Below are positions 24,143 through 33,249 of a stretch of 33,357 nucleotides of DNA, piece by piece. A model generated the notes under the pieces. It had not been told where the DNA came from, did no database searches, and saw nothing but the letters and a program-made list of their open reading frames with translations. The DNA comes from DASTBU01 sp035711845 (GTDB lineage Bacteria; Acidobacteriota; Vicinamibacteria; Vicinamibacterales; 2-12-FULL-66-21), in NCBI GenBank assembly GCA_035711845.1, contig DASTBU010000141.1, forward strand, positions 1 through 33,357. Direction: 5' to 3'. The position numbers were made by a program, and so were the translations under genes. The first letter of the stretch is position 1. Each line of letters starts with the position of its first letter.

Positions 24143-24618
24143 TCACGGCACCAGCTTGAAATCTCCCGGCTTCCAGGTTTTGTCGAACCAAGGCTGCAGC
24201 GGGCCGTAGAGCCGGAACATGGTGAACCAACCTTTGCCAGGTAGGGTCTGGACCCAGTTGCCTTCCTGCCCGGCGGGCGCGTTCGGACTGAACCACACCC
24301 TTGCCGACCCGTCGGCGTTTTTCTTCATGGCGGGAAAAGTGCTGTCGATGCCGGCCAGCTTCTGGTCGGTCTCGAGAAAGGAACGGTGGTTGTCATAGAT
24401 CGAGAGCGACCAGAACAGAGCGGCCGGCACCGGCGCAGGAATCGTGACCTTGTAAGTCTTGCCGCCTTCAAAGTAGCGGCCGTTGGCTGGGCCGCGGCCA
24501 TGCCGGTGAGATCCCGGTGGCGGCATAACAAAACAGCGCCGAGCATCAAGATCCGTTCGCCCTTGTGCTCGAACGCGGAACCGCCGCCGACGAATGGCGT
24601 GTACCACTGCCGGTGACC
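24143..24618 (-). pseudogene. DUF1214-domain protein, decayed C-terminal part
   Basis: The best frame reads GGKTYKVTIPAPVPAALFWS, then LSIYDNHRSFLETDQKLAGI, then ARVWFSPNAPAGQEGNWVQT and KGWFTMFRLYGPLQPWFDKT, the hallmark C-terminus of DUF1254/DUF1214 proteins. The preceding segment (RQWYTPFVGGGSAFEHKGER) is in another frame, with at least one further shift. The N-terminal half is absent. These are usually exported proteins of unknown function. Nothing is recognisable from 24619 to 24854. Confidence 0.8.
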
Positions 24619-24854
24619 GCGCACCGCCTCCACGATCACGTCTGGCGTCACACGAGGCTCTGATTCCTCCGAAATCGTCACCACGACAACGAGCTGTCGT
24701 CTGTGAGGGATCTCTTGGGCCGCAGCCCAGAAGGTAATCGTCACCCGACCAGTTAGTCGTACCGCCCTCAGGTTCCCGCCCGCAAGGAGACTCGTCACGC
24801 GCGTCTGGCGCTCGGCCACGCGCTCGTCAGCGCGCCTCATGAACGGCGCTGGTT

Positions 24855-25787
24855 CTATCGGTGATGCCGCGCTATTTCTTCGGCAGTGAGGCCAAGGAAC
24901 TTCGCGGCGTTGTCGTAAAAGATGTCCTCCTTCTCATCGACCGTCAGAAAACTCAGGCGATTGACGCGATCGATGGCCAGCGCGATCGCCTCGGGCCAGC
25001 GCATCTGGTCGCTCCCGAACATCACGCGGTCCAACAGCCGCCGCCTCTTCGCCTCGATGAGGAACGGTTCGAGCAGGTCGCCAGCGATCGGGGTCCAGGT
25101 GAGCGTACTGATATCCACGTAGACCTGCGGGTACATCGTCATCAGCATGAGAGCGTTCTGCGGAAAGAACCCGCCGGCGTGCATGACGTACACCTTCAGC
25201 TTCGGATACTTCACCAGCAGGTCCTCGAGAAGGAGCGGATCGCCGAGCGCCAGGCGAAACTTCGGACAACACGTATACGGTGTGCCCGGCGGCGCACCGC
25301 CGGTGTGGATGCCAACCGGTACGCCATGCTTCGCCGCAACCGCCCAATACGCATCAAACGCCGGGTCCGAGGGAGAGTAGCCTGCGTACTGTGCTGCCAC
25401 TTCTCCGAACGCATCCAATCTCTTTTCCCGAAACAGTCGATCCAGGTCCTGCGGCGCGATGAATCGGGTCGGGTCATCGACGCTGAGGCCCTTGATGATG
25501 CGGTCCGGTGCTGCCGTGTCCCACGCCTCGACATCGGCGAGAGCCGATCCAGACACAATGCCGAGCACGACGTTTCGTTCCTTCATGATCGCCAGCGACC
25601 GCGTCATGTGCTCTTCTGCGGTCTTCGGCGACATCTCACCGGTCGCGGGATTCGGCACAGGCTGCGCGAGACTCTCCCGCGTGTGCGCGTGCAGGTGCAC
25701 ATCGATGATCGGTCCGCGGTACGGCCCGGTGCTCTGAGCGGTGGCAATCGAGGGCAGCAACGCGAGCACAATTAGCAGCTTCGTCAT
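24855..25787 (-). CDS. secreted amidohydrolase (Amidohydro_2 family)
   Basis: A 310-residue protein with a signal peptide (MTKLLIVLALLPSIATAQST), so periplasmic or secreted. The TIM-barrel metal ligands are visible: DVHLHAH with His31 and His33, GIHTGG with His161, YVMHAGG with His203 and FGSDQMRWPE with Asp260. This family includes decarboxylases and hydrolases acting on C-C or C-N bonds; the substrate is not predictable. The start at 25787 has GGAGGGGAT upstream. It appears intact and stands alone. Confidence 0.87.
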   Translation of the reverse strand: MTKLLIVLALLPSIATAQSTGPYRGPIIDVHLHAHTRESLAQPVPNPATGEMSPKTAEEHMTRSLAIMKERNVVLGIVSGSALADVEAWDTAAPDRIIKGLSVDDPTRFIAPQDLDRLFREKRLDAFGEVAAQYAGYSPSDPAFDAYWAVAAKHGVPVGIHTGGAPPGTPYTCCPKFRLALGDPLLLEDLLVKYPKLKVYVMHAGGFFPQNALMLMTMYPQVYVDISTLTWTPIAGDLLEPFLIEAKRRRLLDRVMFGSDQMRWPEAIALAIDRVNRLSFLTVDEKEDIFYDNAAKFLGLTAEEIARHHR

Positions 25788-26226
25788 GATGAAGATCCCC
25801 TCCGATTAGTTGAACACCCTTGGGGGGCGGCCGGCGCTGCGAGAAGACGGTACGTTCTCACATCCGGGCTGAAACGCGTAATCACCGCTCAGGCGCTCGA
25901 CCCGATGGAGCCAGCTCCTCAGTGAGTTCCACAGGTGAAAGTGGATCGGGCGTTCAGCGTTGCCGCGGCAGGTAGTACGTGTCTGTGGCCAGCGGCAGCG
26001 AGATCGGCGTCTCTCAGAGATCGGTCGACGGCGGGCGGATCACGGTCGCGCCGTCGCTCTGAAAGAACATGGCGGCCTGATGCTGGGCGCAAAGCATGAC
26101 CCGGTAATAGTTCGGGTTCCCTGAATGGTGGAACTGGGACCTTTTGTTCACCAGCGATGCTGAATTGCGAATGGAGCAACGAGGCGTGACGGAGGTCGAA
26201 GTCCGCGCTGCGCATTCTCTCGCTGG
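25788..26226. other. intergenic stretch with a possible decayed coding segment
   Basis: On the minus strand about 26120-25970 reads NYYRVMLCAQHQAAMFFQSD, then GATVIRPPSTDL, a stop, and ETPISLPLATDTYYLP in the same frame. Its composition looks protein-coding, but I recognise no family. No intact gene or clear terminator is visible. Confidence 0.3.
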
Positions 26227-27348
26227 CTATGGCTTCTCGAACAACACTCGATAATCTCGCTGATAGATGGCTGTTCCTGCCAAACGGAGCGCCAGATTGC
26301 GAAGCGAACTCGGCAGAGCCCGAATGCGGTCCCTGCGGTGTGTTCGCTGTTGCACCCATCGGATGCGAGTACGACGGCGTTTGGCGAACGCTGACAAGGC
26401 CTCCTCCGGCGAGGCATGGATAGCCAACATCTGGGCCAGCACCAGCGCATCTTCCAGTGCCATGGACGCACCCTCGGCCATGTTGGGCGATGTCGCGTGC
26501 GCCGCGTCGCCAAGAAGCACCACACGCCCACAAATCGAACTGTCAAGGACGACCTCTTCGATGGGAGAGAAATGGATTGAGTCGAAGTTCTCGAGCCTGC
26601 TCAGGATGCTCCGCACCGGTTCCCAGAAGTCCGCGAACAGCGCACGAAACCGATCCAGATCCCGTCCCGTGGGATCTTCCGTTGCCGGGATGACGAGATC
26701 CGCATAACAGTAAAGACGATTCGGTCCGACCGGCATCGCCAGGAACGCGCGTCGCGAAGCGAGCATCGCCGTCCACGTTTCAATCCCGACGGATTGATCG
26801 ACGAGAAATCGCCAGCTCACCTGGCCAAGATGTCGCGGACGTCTGCCGCCAAAAAGGAGCTGTCGGATGGACGAATGGATCCCATCGGCTCCGACGACGA
26901 GGTCATACGTGCCCCTCGAACCATCAGCGAAGGCCACGTCGACCCGGCCATCCTGTTGACTGATCGTTGTCACTGTTGCGCCGAGCCGCATCGAGACGCC
27001 AGCGGCGCCGTCGAGAAGAATGCGATGAAGCTCACCCCGAGCGATGCCCACGCAGAGGCCGACCCGGTTCCAGAGCTTTGCCAACTCGATTTCTGCCAGC
27101 AGTTGTCCCGTGTGATCCAGGATTCGCTGATGGGACATACGGACACCTCGCGCGAGCACGGTATCCGCAAGCCCAAGCGCCCCGAGAGCGCGAATGCCGT
27201 TCCCGGGGACGTACAGGCCGGTGCCGCGCGTTGGCCACGACGCCGCACGCTCGATGATTTCCGGAACGACACCCTGCTCTCGCAGTGCTCGGCTGAGCGC
27301 GAGACCCGCGATTCCGCCGCCGACAATCAGGATGCGTAGCGACGGCAT
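26227..27348 (-). CDS. FAD-dependent monooxygenase (class A flavoprotein hydroxylase)
   Basis: A 373-residue protein with Rossmann motif VGGGIAGL (residues 9-16), NADPH/FAD motif VGADGIHSSIR (152-162) and FAD motif VVLLGDAAHATSPNMAEGAS (277-295). These are the three diagnostic boxes of p-hydroxybenzoate-hydroxylase-like enzymes, which use NAD(P)H and O2 to hydroxylate small, often aromatic substrates. The start is ATG 27348 with only a weak TGGA upstream. It is the last gene of a minus-strand cluster, 24 bp after the next flavoprotein. It may serve detoxification or secondary metabolism; the substrate is unknown. Confidence 0.9.
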   Translation of the reverse strand: MPSLRILIVGGGIAGLALSRALREQGVVPEIIERAASWPTRGTGLYVPGNGIRALGALGLADTVLARGVRMSHQRILDHTGQLLAEIELAKLWNRVGLCVGIARGELHRILLDGAAGVSMRLGATVTTISQQDGRVDVAFADGSRGTYDLVVGADGIHSSIRQLLFGGRRPRHLGQVSWRFLVDQSVGIETWTAMLASRRAFLAMPVGPNRLYCYADLVIPATEDPTGRDLDRFRALFADFWEPVRSILSRLENFDSIHFSPIEEVVLDSSICGRVVLLGDAAHATSPNMAEGASMALEDALVLAQMLAIHASPEEALSAFAKRRRTRIRWVQQRTHRRDRIRALPSSLRNLALRLAGTAIYQRDYRVLFEKP

Positions 27349-27372
27349 TCGCGTTCCAACTCGCTTCTACGG

Positions 27373-28773
27373 TTAAGTCCGCGCTTTCTTGAATTCCGCG
27401 GCCCGCGGCAGAACTCCGCTCCCCATGTCTGTCGGTATGGCTTGTGCCTCGGCGGCCTCCGCCTCAGCGAGAAGCCGTCGACGCAGACGCAGCTCGCGAT
27501 CGATGGCTGACCCACGTTTTCCCTTCGCGATGAACTGTGGCAGGACGCCTGGCGATCCCCGGAATGCGGCCCCGAGCGCCCACCAAAGCACGTGTCGAAC
27601 AGGGAACGTCTCAGTGGGCGAGAGTCGGTGCTCCATCGTGGCCGCGAGGCGGGCGCGAAGAGCGCGCACCTTCGCTGCATGAGCAAAGACGACTTGCTGA
27701 AGATCCGAGGGAGGCCCCAGCGCCCCTTCGTCCTGTCCGAGAAAGAAGTACGGCAGCGCCTCGACGTCCCGCGCCCGCCACCACCGAATCAACGCCGCGT
27801 CGGTTCCCTGGGCAATGGCCGCGGCGAGATTACGCGCCTGGAGAAGAGCCTCCGTGATGCCGTCTCCGATGACGAACTCCTTGTGATGGCCAGCATCGCC
27901 CACCAGCGTCCACCCGCTCCCGGCGCCTCTTCGAAAAAAGTACCGTTCCTTCAGCGTGCCGCGGACCGTCCCATCCGGCATTGTCCCGGCGATCAGCGGG
28001 CCGGTTGTGGAATCCGAGGCCAGATCGGCGATAAGGGCTGCGTCAGGATTGGTGCGCCACCTAATGGCCTGCTCCACCGGCGGCAGGCTGCCGATCAGCA
28101 GTTGATCGTGATCGGTCTGAAAGATCACGCGGATGTGACCCTCAGTATTTGCGACGTACATCCCGAATGGATACGCGGGATCCGTGCGCCAGAACGCAGG
28201 AGCGTTCCAATACCCCCAATACATCGCGCGCGGGGCATCGTAGGCGAGGTACTCCTCGGCATCGACCTGGCGCGCGATCGTGGAATGCCGGCCGTCGGCT
28301 CCCACAACGAGGCTCGCCCGAAACACGTGCTCCTGACCTGTCGGCGCGGCAGCTCGCACGCCGACAACGCGATCCCCGTCGCGTAGGAGCGATGTCACCC
28401 GCGTCCGGTCACGGACCTCGACTCCGGCTGACGCTGCCGCCTCCTGCAGGAGACCGTCGAGCCGCGCCCGGCGGGGACAGTACTCCGCTCTCTCGTCGGG
28501 AAACTCGATGTCGACGAAAGCGTCGTTTTTCCGCAGCCGCACGATGTGCGTCGGCGGCGCCACCGCGCGGACCGCGTCGCCGACACCCACCTCGTCGAGA
28601 ACGTCTAGACCCGGCGGATGGATCGTGTGAGTGGAGAGGATCTGATCGCTCGGAAGCCGATCCTTGTCCACGAGTAAGACGGAAGCGCCGGCTCGGGCGA
28701 GGAACGTCGCGAGCGTCGCCCCGGCGCATCGGGCGCCGACGATGACGACGTCATAACGGGACTCTGTAGCCAT
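27373..28773 (-). CDS. FAD-dependent oxidoreductase (geranylgeranyl-reductase/monooxygenase-like)
   Basis: A 466-residue flavoprotein: dinucleotide motif VVIVGARCAGATLA (residues 9-22), DG motif VVGADGRHSTIAR (156-168) and GD motif TLVGDAGHHKEFVIGDGITE (289-308). The GARCAGA variant and the HHKEFVIGDGI segment are typical of a group between class A monooxygenases and geranylgeranyl-reductase-like enzymes. It follows the ada-alkA gene by 25 bp, with GGAG before ATG 28773, so the three genes form an operon. Its companion at 26227 is a different flavoprotein, not a duplicate. Confidence 0.88.
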   Translation of the reverse strand: MATESRYDVVIVGARCAGATLATFLARAGASVLLVDKDRLPSDQILSTHTIHPPGLDVLDEVGVGDAVRAVAPPTHIVRLRKNDAFVDIEFPDERAEYCPRRARLDGLLQEAAASAGVEVRDRTRVTSLLRDGDRVVGVRAAAPTGQEHVFRASLVVGADGRHSTIARQVDAEEYLAYDAPRAMYWGYWNAPAFWRTDPAYPFGMYVANTEGHIRVIFQTDHDQLLIGSLPPVEQAIRWRTNPDAALIADLASDSTTGPLIAGTMPDGTVRGTLKERYFFRRGAGSGWTLVGDAGHHKEFVIGDGITEALLQARNLAAAIAQGTDAALIRWWRARDVEALPYFFLGQDEGALGPPSDLQQVVFAHAAKVRALRARLAATMEHRLSPTETFPVRHVLWWALGAAFRGSPGVLPQFIAKGKRGSAIDRELRLRRRLLAEAEAAEAQAIPTDMGSGVLPRAAEFKKART

Positions 28774-28798
28774 GGTCGCGCTCCAGCGGCTGGTGTGC

Positions 28799-30274
28799 TC
28801 AGTTCATGCGACGCCCGCTCGTGCCGGCTGCCCAAAGGTGTTGCGCCGCGTAGGCGCGCCACGGCCGCCAGCGCTCGGCCATGGCGAGCAGTTCGCCGGA
28901 CGTCAGCCTCTTGCCCTCCGAATCGGTCAACGCGCGCAGCAGGCCGATGTCGCCGGCCGGGAACGCATCCGGCTCGCGCAGTTCACGCATCGCGATGTAC
29001 TGCGCGGTCCACTCGCCGATGCCGGGGAGTGCACGAAGCTGCGCCACACATTCCGTCAGAGTTCGTCCGGCGCCAAGAACGTGTGGATCTGCAGCAACGG
29101 CCGCCGCGAGCGACACCAACGTCGCGGCGCGCATCCGTGGCATCCCGAGCGCCGTCAGGTCCGCCGACGCCACCTGTTCAGGACGAGGAAAGACATGGGT
29201 CAGCCCCTCCGTGTTGAGGCTGCTGCCTGCCAGCGCCGCGCCGCAGCACGGCACGAGCCTCCCTACAAGGCCGACCCCAGCGGCCACCGTGATTTGCTGA
29301 CCGAGCACGGCCCGAACGGCCAGCTCGAACCCGTCCCACGCACCCGGCACACGCAGGCCTGGCCGCGCTGCCACTAGAGGGGCGAGGACGGGATCCTCCG
29401 CGAGCTGCGCGTTGACCGCCTGCGGGTCGGCGGCGAGATCGAACACGCGCCGCACGCGCGCAATGATCGACGGCAGCGCCGGCAGCCGTGAGAATCGGAT
29501 CACGACGCGAAGCGCGTGCCCGGAGGCCGGCTCCACCGCGACAACGCCGTGCACCCCGTCGATCTCGATCGTCCGCGCATACCGATCGTTCGAGACCACC
29601 TCGACGCCCGGGATGGCGCGAACCTTGAGGAACGTGACCATCGTGGCCCAGTCGTACGGAGGCCGATAGCCGAGAAGGATGGTGACTTCGCCATGCTGGC
29701 TGGATGATGCCGTGGCCTGGACGCGCCGCAGAGCAGAAGGCGGACGGTCAAACAGCCGCTGGAAGATTTCGTTGAAGCGTCGGATGCTGCCGAATCCTGA
29801 CGCCAACGCCACTTCGGCCATCGGCAGCCGTGTCTCATGAATCAGTTGCTTCGCCAACAGAACACGTCGTGTTTGCGCGACCGAGACAGGGGACGCACCG
29901 AGATGCTGTCGAAACAGCCGGCGGAGTTGTCGCTCTCCGACGCCCAGGCGTTCGGCGAACCGATCGATACCGCCTGCATCGAGTGCGCCTCGGTCGATCA
30001 GCGCCAACCCTCTCGATACGGTGTTCGTTGTCCCGCGCCAGGCGGCAAACTCTGGCGCGGTTTCCGGCCGACAGCGCAGGCACGGGCGGAAGCCAGCTTC
30101 GTGCGCCGCTGCTGCCGTCGCGTAGAACGTCATGTTTTCCCGTTTCGGCATCGGTGCTGGGCAGATCGGACGGCAATAGATCCGAGTTGTCCTGACCCCG
30201 CCAAACAGCCGACCGTCGAAGCGCGGGTCGCGAGTACGGAACGCGCGATAACACGCGTCAACGTCGAGGTCCAT
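28799..30274 (-). CDS. alkA: Ada-type regulator fused to AlkA-type 3-methyladenine DNA glycosylase
   Basis: A 491-residue protein. An Ada zinc/methyl-acceptor domain (Cys34, Cys38, Cys65 and Cys68 in YCRPICPAP and CLRCRP) is followed by an AraC-type helix-turn-helix (about 85-185), the AlkA N-terminal domain (about 195-305) and an HhH-GPD glycosylase domain (LPGIGEWTAQYIAMR, catalytic Asp442 in AGDIGLL). Cys34 should accept a methyl group from phosphotriesters and turn on transcription; the C-terminal half excises alkylated bases. The Ada methyltransferase domain for O6-methylguanine is absent, as usual in this fusion. The start at 30274 (MDLDVD) matches the family; an upstream start adds 36 atypical residues. 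Confidence 0.93.
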   Translation of the reverse strand: MDLDVDACYRAFRTRDPRFDGRLFGGVRTTRIYCRPICPAPMPKRENMTFYATAAAAHEAGFRPCLRCRPETAPEFAAWRGTTNTVSRGLALIDRGALDAGGIDRFAERLGVGERQLRRLFRQHLGASPVSVAQTRRVLLAKQLIHETRLPMAEVALASGFGSIRRFNEIFQRLFDRPPSALRRVQATASSSQHGEVTILLGYRPPYDWATMVTFLKVRAIPGVEVVSNDRYARTIEIDGVHGVVAVEPASGHALRVVIRFSRLPALPSIIARVRRVFDLAADPQAVNAQLAEDPVLAPLVAARPGLRVPGAWDGFELAVRAVLGQQITVAAGVGLVGRLVPCCGAALAGSSLNTEGLTHVFPRPEQVASADLTALGMPRMRAATLVSLAAAVAADPHVLGAGRTLTECVAQLRALPGIGEWTAQYIAMRELREPDAFPAGDIGLLRALTDSEGKRLTSGELLAMAERWRPWRAYAAQHLWAAGTSGRRMN

Positions 30275-30472
30275 GACCGATCGTTGCTCCCGGGCGCGCC
30301 GAGTGTCTAGCGGTTTTCGGACATCATCGCCAGGCGATGAGAACCGGGAACTGCCAGCATCGGCCGACGCGGTACGCCCCATCGGATCGGGCGGTGAAAA
30401 CTGGGACCATGTGCGGTTGAGGACACCGGACCCGCATGGGACAATCGTCGCAGCGGAGGACCTTCGCCGACC

Positions 30473-31534
30473 ATGACCGCCCGCGCCGATCGCTTGACCA
30501 ATCGCGCCAAAACCCCCGACGAGGTGGCCGCGGTCCGATCGTCCTACCCTGCGAGCAGTGCGCGCGTCTTCTTCGATGCGCTCGAACGGCTGAGCTTCGG
30601 TATGGAGTCCTTGCTGGTCCAGGCCGGTATCAGTCGAGCCGATCTGGATGACCCGGACGCGCGCATACCACGTGCGGTCTGGGACCCGATGTTTCGCCGA
30701 GCGCTGGAACAGCGGCGGATCACCAATGTGGGCATGCGAATGGCGACGGTGACGCCGCTCGGCGCATTCCCGCTGATTGACTACGTGATCGCGACCTCCC
30801 AGAACGTGGGAGAGGGCCTCACACGCCTGGCGCGCTATCTGCGCCTCACCGAGGCTCGATCCGTTCCCTGCCTCCGTGAAGACGAGGAACCGATTCGGGT
30901 CCTACTCGAGCGTTGTCAATCCTCACTCTCGGCCGAGTTCACTGTGACACTCAACCTGCTGCACTTTCGAGAGGAAACTGGAGGCCGGCTCCGCGGCGCC
31001 TACGCGAGCTTCTGCCACACTCCGGATGACATCACGGAGATGGAACAGGTGCTCGGTTGTCCCGTGCACGCCGGGGCGTCGTGGAATGGGTGGGCGCTCT
31101 CGCGCGAGATGTCTCAACTTCCGCTCCGCCGGCGCGACCCCACCCTGGGTCGTCTGCTCCAGCAGCATGCTGACGAGGCTCTCGCGCGGCTTCCGGCAAT
31201 GGACGGTATCGCTCTTGACGTGCGCCGAGCGCTGGCGTCGCGCATAGGAGGAGGCGACGCGTGCATCAGGGCGATAGCTCGAGACCTTGCGATGTCAGTG
31301 CGGTCACTCCAGCGCCGTCTTGCCGTAGCCGGGATCTCGTACCAGCAATTGCTCGACCGAGCACGCAAGGACGTGGCTGAGCGCCACTTGACACGCTCGA
31401 AGCTGTCGATCGGCGAAGTCGCGTCTTTGCTCGGTTACTCCGAGCCGGCCGCCTTCAACAGGGCATTCGCGCGATGGCACAACGAAACACCGCGGGCTTT
31501 CCGCCAGCGCCGGGGATGTCCCACTGACTGTTGA
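30473..31534 (+). CDS. AraC-family transcriptional regulator (OruR/ArgR-type ligand domain)
   Basis: A 353-residue regulator with an N-terminal ligand-binding domain of the Arabinose_bd type (ALERLSFGMESLLVQAGISR, TPLGAFPLIDYVIATS) and a C-terminal double helix-turn-helix (IRAIARDLAMSVRSLQRRLA, IGEVASLLGYSEPAAFNRAF). The ATG has GGAGGA twelve bases upstream. The final residues, after FRQRR, are GCPTDC and come from the left inverted repeat of the IS256 element; the HTH itself is complete, so the protein may still work. It diverges from the ada-alkA operon across 198 bp and could regulate it. Confidence 0.9.
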   Translation: MTARADRLTNRAKTPDEVAAVRSSYPASSARVFFDALERLSFGMESLLVQAGISRADLDDPDARIPRAVWDPMFRRALEQRRITNVGMRMATVTPLGAFPLIDYVIATSQNVGEGLTRLARYLRLTEARSVPCLREDEEPIRVLLERCQSSLSAEFTVTLNLLHFREETGGRLRGAYASFCHTPDDITEMEQVLGCPVHAGASWNGWALSREMSQLPLRRRDPTLGRLLQQHADEALARLPAMDGIALDVRRALASRIGGGDACIRAIARDLAMSVRSLQRRLAVAGISYQQLLDRARKDVAERHLTRSKLSIGEVASLLGYSEPAAFNRAFARWHNETPRAFRQRRGCPTDC

Positions 31535-32929
31535 AATTTAAAGCGGCGGCTCCGTCACTGCTCGTGGTACACGAGTGGTGGCCAAACCCGAGGCGAGAGC
31601 CTCACAGAAAAGGAGCCGCCATGAAGGAGTCTCGCACAGGCGGACGTCCCTCCGCTGTTGAATCCCGCCACCTGCCCCTGGTCGACCTCCTGGTTGATGC
31701 CCGAAGCGAGCTGTTCGAGCTCGCGGTCCGTTCAGGCCTGAAAGTGTTGGAGACCATGCTCGAAGAGGATCGGACTGCGCTGTGCGGCCCGCGGTATGCC
31801 CACGTGCCGGAGCGGCGCGCATCGCGGGGCGGGACGGTGAGCAGTGAGGTAGTGCTGGGCGGCCGGAAGGTCGTCGTGCGCCGGCCGCGGGTGCGCGCCG
31901 GCGGCCAGGAGATGGCCTTGCCGACGTTCCAGGCCATGGCCGATGTGGATCCGTTGAATCGTCGCGTGGTCGAGCAGATGCTGGTGGGGGTCGCGACCCG
32001 ACGGTATGCGCGGAGCCTGGAGCCGGTGCCGGCGACGATGCGCAGCCGGGGCACGAGCAAGAGTGCCGTGAGCCGCCGCTTCGTGGCGCAGACCGCCGCG
32101 CAGTTGGCGGCGTGGCAGACTGCGTCGCTCGATACCCTCGACCTGGTGGGCCTTCTCATCGACGGCGTCCACATCGGGGAGCACTGTCTCATCGTGGCCT
32201 TGGGGATCGCCGCCGATGGCCAGAAACACGCCCCCGGGCTGTGGGATGGCTCGACGGAGAACGCCCGCGTGTGCCAAGACCTGCTCGCGAGTCTCCAGAG
32301 CCGCGGGCTGCGCACCGACCGGAGCCTGCTGGTGATCCTCGACGGCTCGAAGGCACTGCGCAAAGCCGTGCGCGCCACCTTCGGCGAGGCCGCGCTGGTG
32401 CAGCGCTGCCAAGTGCACAAGACGCGGAATGTCCTCGAGTACTTGAGCGACCGCGATCGTCCCCGGGCCCAGGCGATCCTTCGCCGCGCGTATCAGGCCA
32501 CCGACGTGAAGACGGCCCAGCGGCTACTGCTCGCTCTCGCGCGTCGGCTGGAGACCGAGTATCCCAGCGCCGCCGAGAGCGTACGCGAGGGCCTCGACGA
32601 GACGCTCCCGGTGCTCACGCTCAAGCTCTCACCGCGCCTGCGCCGCTCGCTCGCGACGACCAACGCGGCTGAGAGTCTCATCAGCCGGACGCGGTCGGTG
32701 AAGCGGAACGTCAAGCGCTGGCGGGGCGGGCAGATGATGCTGCGCTGAGTGGCGGCGGGCATTCTCGAAGCCGTGAAGGGCTTCCGTCGGCTGAAGGGGT
32801 ATGCTGACATGCCGACGCTGGTCAACGCCTTGCGCGCTCGTGATCGCCAGCTCGGTCCTGTCGCTGCAACCGAGGATCGTCAAGTCGCGTAGGCCGCCGC
32901 TGAATTTCAACAGCCGACGGGACATCCCC
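31512..32929 (+). mobile_element. IS256-family insertion sequence
   Basis: The inverted ends both begin GGGGATGTCCC and continue with GCTGTTGAAATT-like sequence and GCGGCGG (left 31512-31549, right 32893-32929 inverted). It contains one transposase gene. I see no target duplication: the eight bases before (CCAGCGCC) and after (GTCGATCG) differ, so one flank has been rearranged since insertion. The left end supplies the stop codon of the AraC gene. Confidence 0.88.
31621..32892 (+). pseudogene. IS256-family transposase with an in-frame TGA
   Basis: AAAAGGAG precedes ATG 31621. The DDE set is complete: Asp181 (LLIDGVHIGEH), Asp241 (VILDGSKALRKA) and Glu351 (TTNAAESLISRT), with the family's QRCQVHKTRNV motif. 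TGA at 32746 falls at the Trp that normally follows QMMLR; the same frame then continues for 47 codons (VAAGILEAVKGFRRLKGYAD) to TAG at 32890. One TGG-to-TGA change therefore removes the last 48 residues, including conserved helix sequence, so the copy is probably inactive. Confidence 0.88.
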
Positions 32930-33022
32930 GTCGATCGCCGTAAACCTCGGTAGATCTCGCCGAATCGACAGGGTCACGTCACAGTTACATCACAGTCGGG
33001 TCGGAGCGCTAAAATGACAGTT

Positions 33023-33249
33023 ATGGCGCGCCGCGCCGAGTGGTGACCTGGAACGGGAAGGACGTTCCGCCCGAGTTCCGCGATCTGCCCGCGGGCCGCT
33101 ACGTGGTCGAGGCCGTCGACGAAGAGGGGCCAACGCTGTCGCCCGAAGAAGAGGCCGGCATCGAGGCTGCGCTCGAGTCGTACCGTCAGGGTCGCGTCGT
33201 CGACGCGAAGCGCGCCCGCCAGATCATCGACGCAGCCCTCGGGCGTTGA
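33023..33249 (+). CDS. small antitoxin-like protein, possibly frameshifted at its start
   Basis: The open frame from GTG 33040 gives 69 residues: VTWNGKDVPPEFRDLPAGRY, then a charged helix EEEAGIEAALESYRQGRVVD ending AALGR. It has the size and composition of a ParD/RelB-like antitoxin, and a ParE-like frame follows. An upstream ATG at 33023 (MARRAEW) joins this frame if one G is restored in GAGTGGTGACC, giving about 75 residues. TAAAAT ends seven bases before that ATG, so this gene too may be leaderless. Confidence 0.6.

Noticed and set aside
24861..25775. 304-codon open frame antisense to the amidohydrolase
   Set aside because: The opposite strand has a signal peptide and all metal ligands; this frame is a GC-driven shadow.
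26127..26150. Insertion-sequence end suggested by AACTGGGACC, also seen near 30396
   Set aside because: Only about nine bases are shared between the two sites, with no repeats or transposase nearby.
32746..32748. TGA recoded as Trp or Sec
   Set aside because: TGA ends many intact genes in this window (sigma factor, second kinase, istA, AraC), and no Sec structure is evident.
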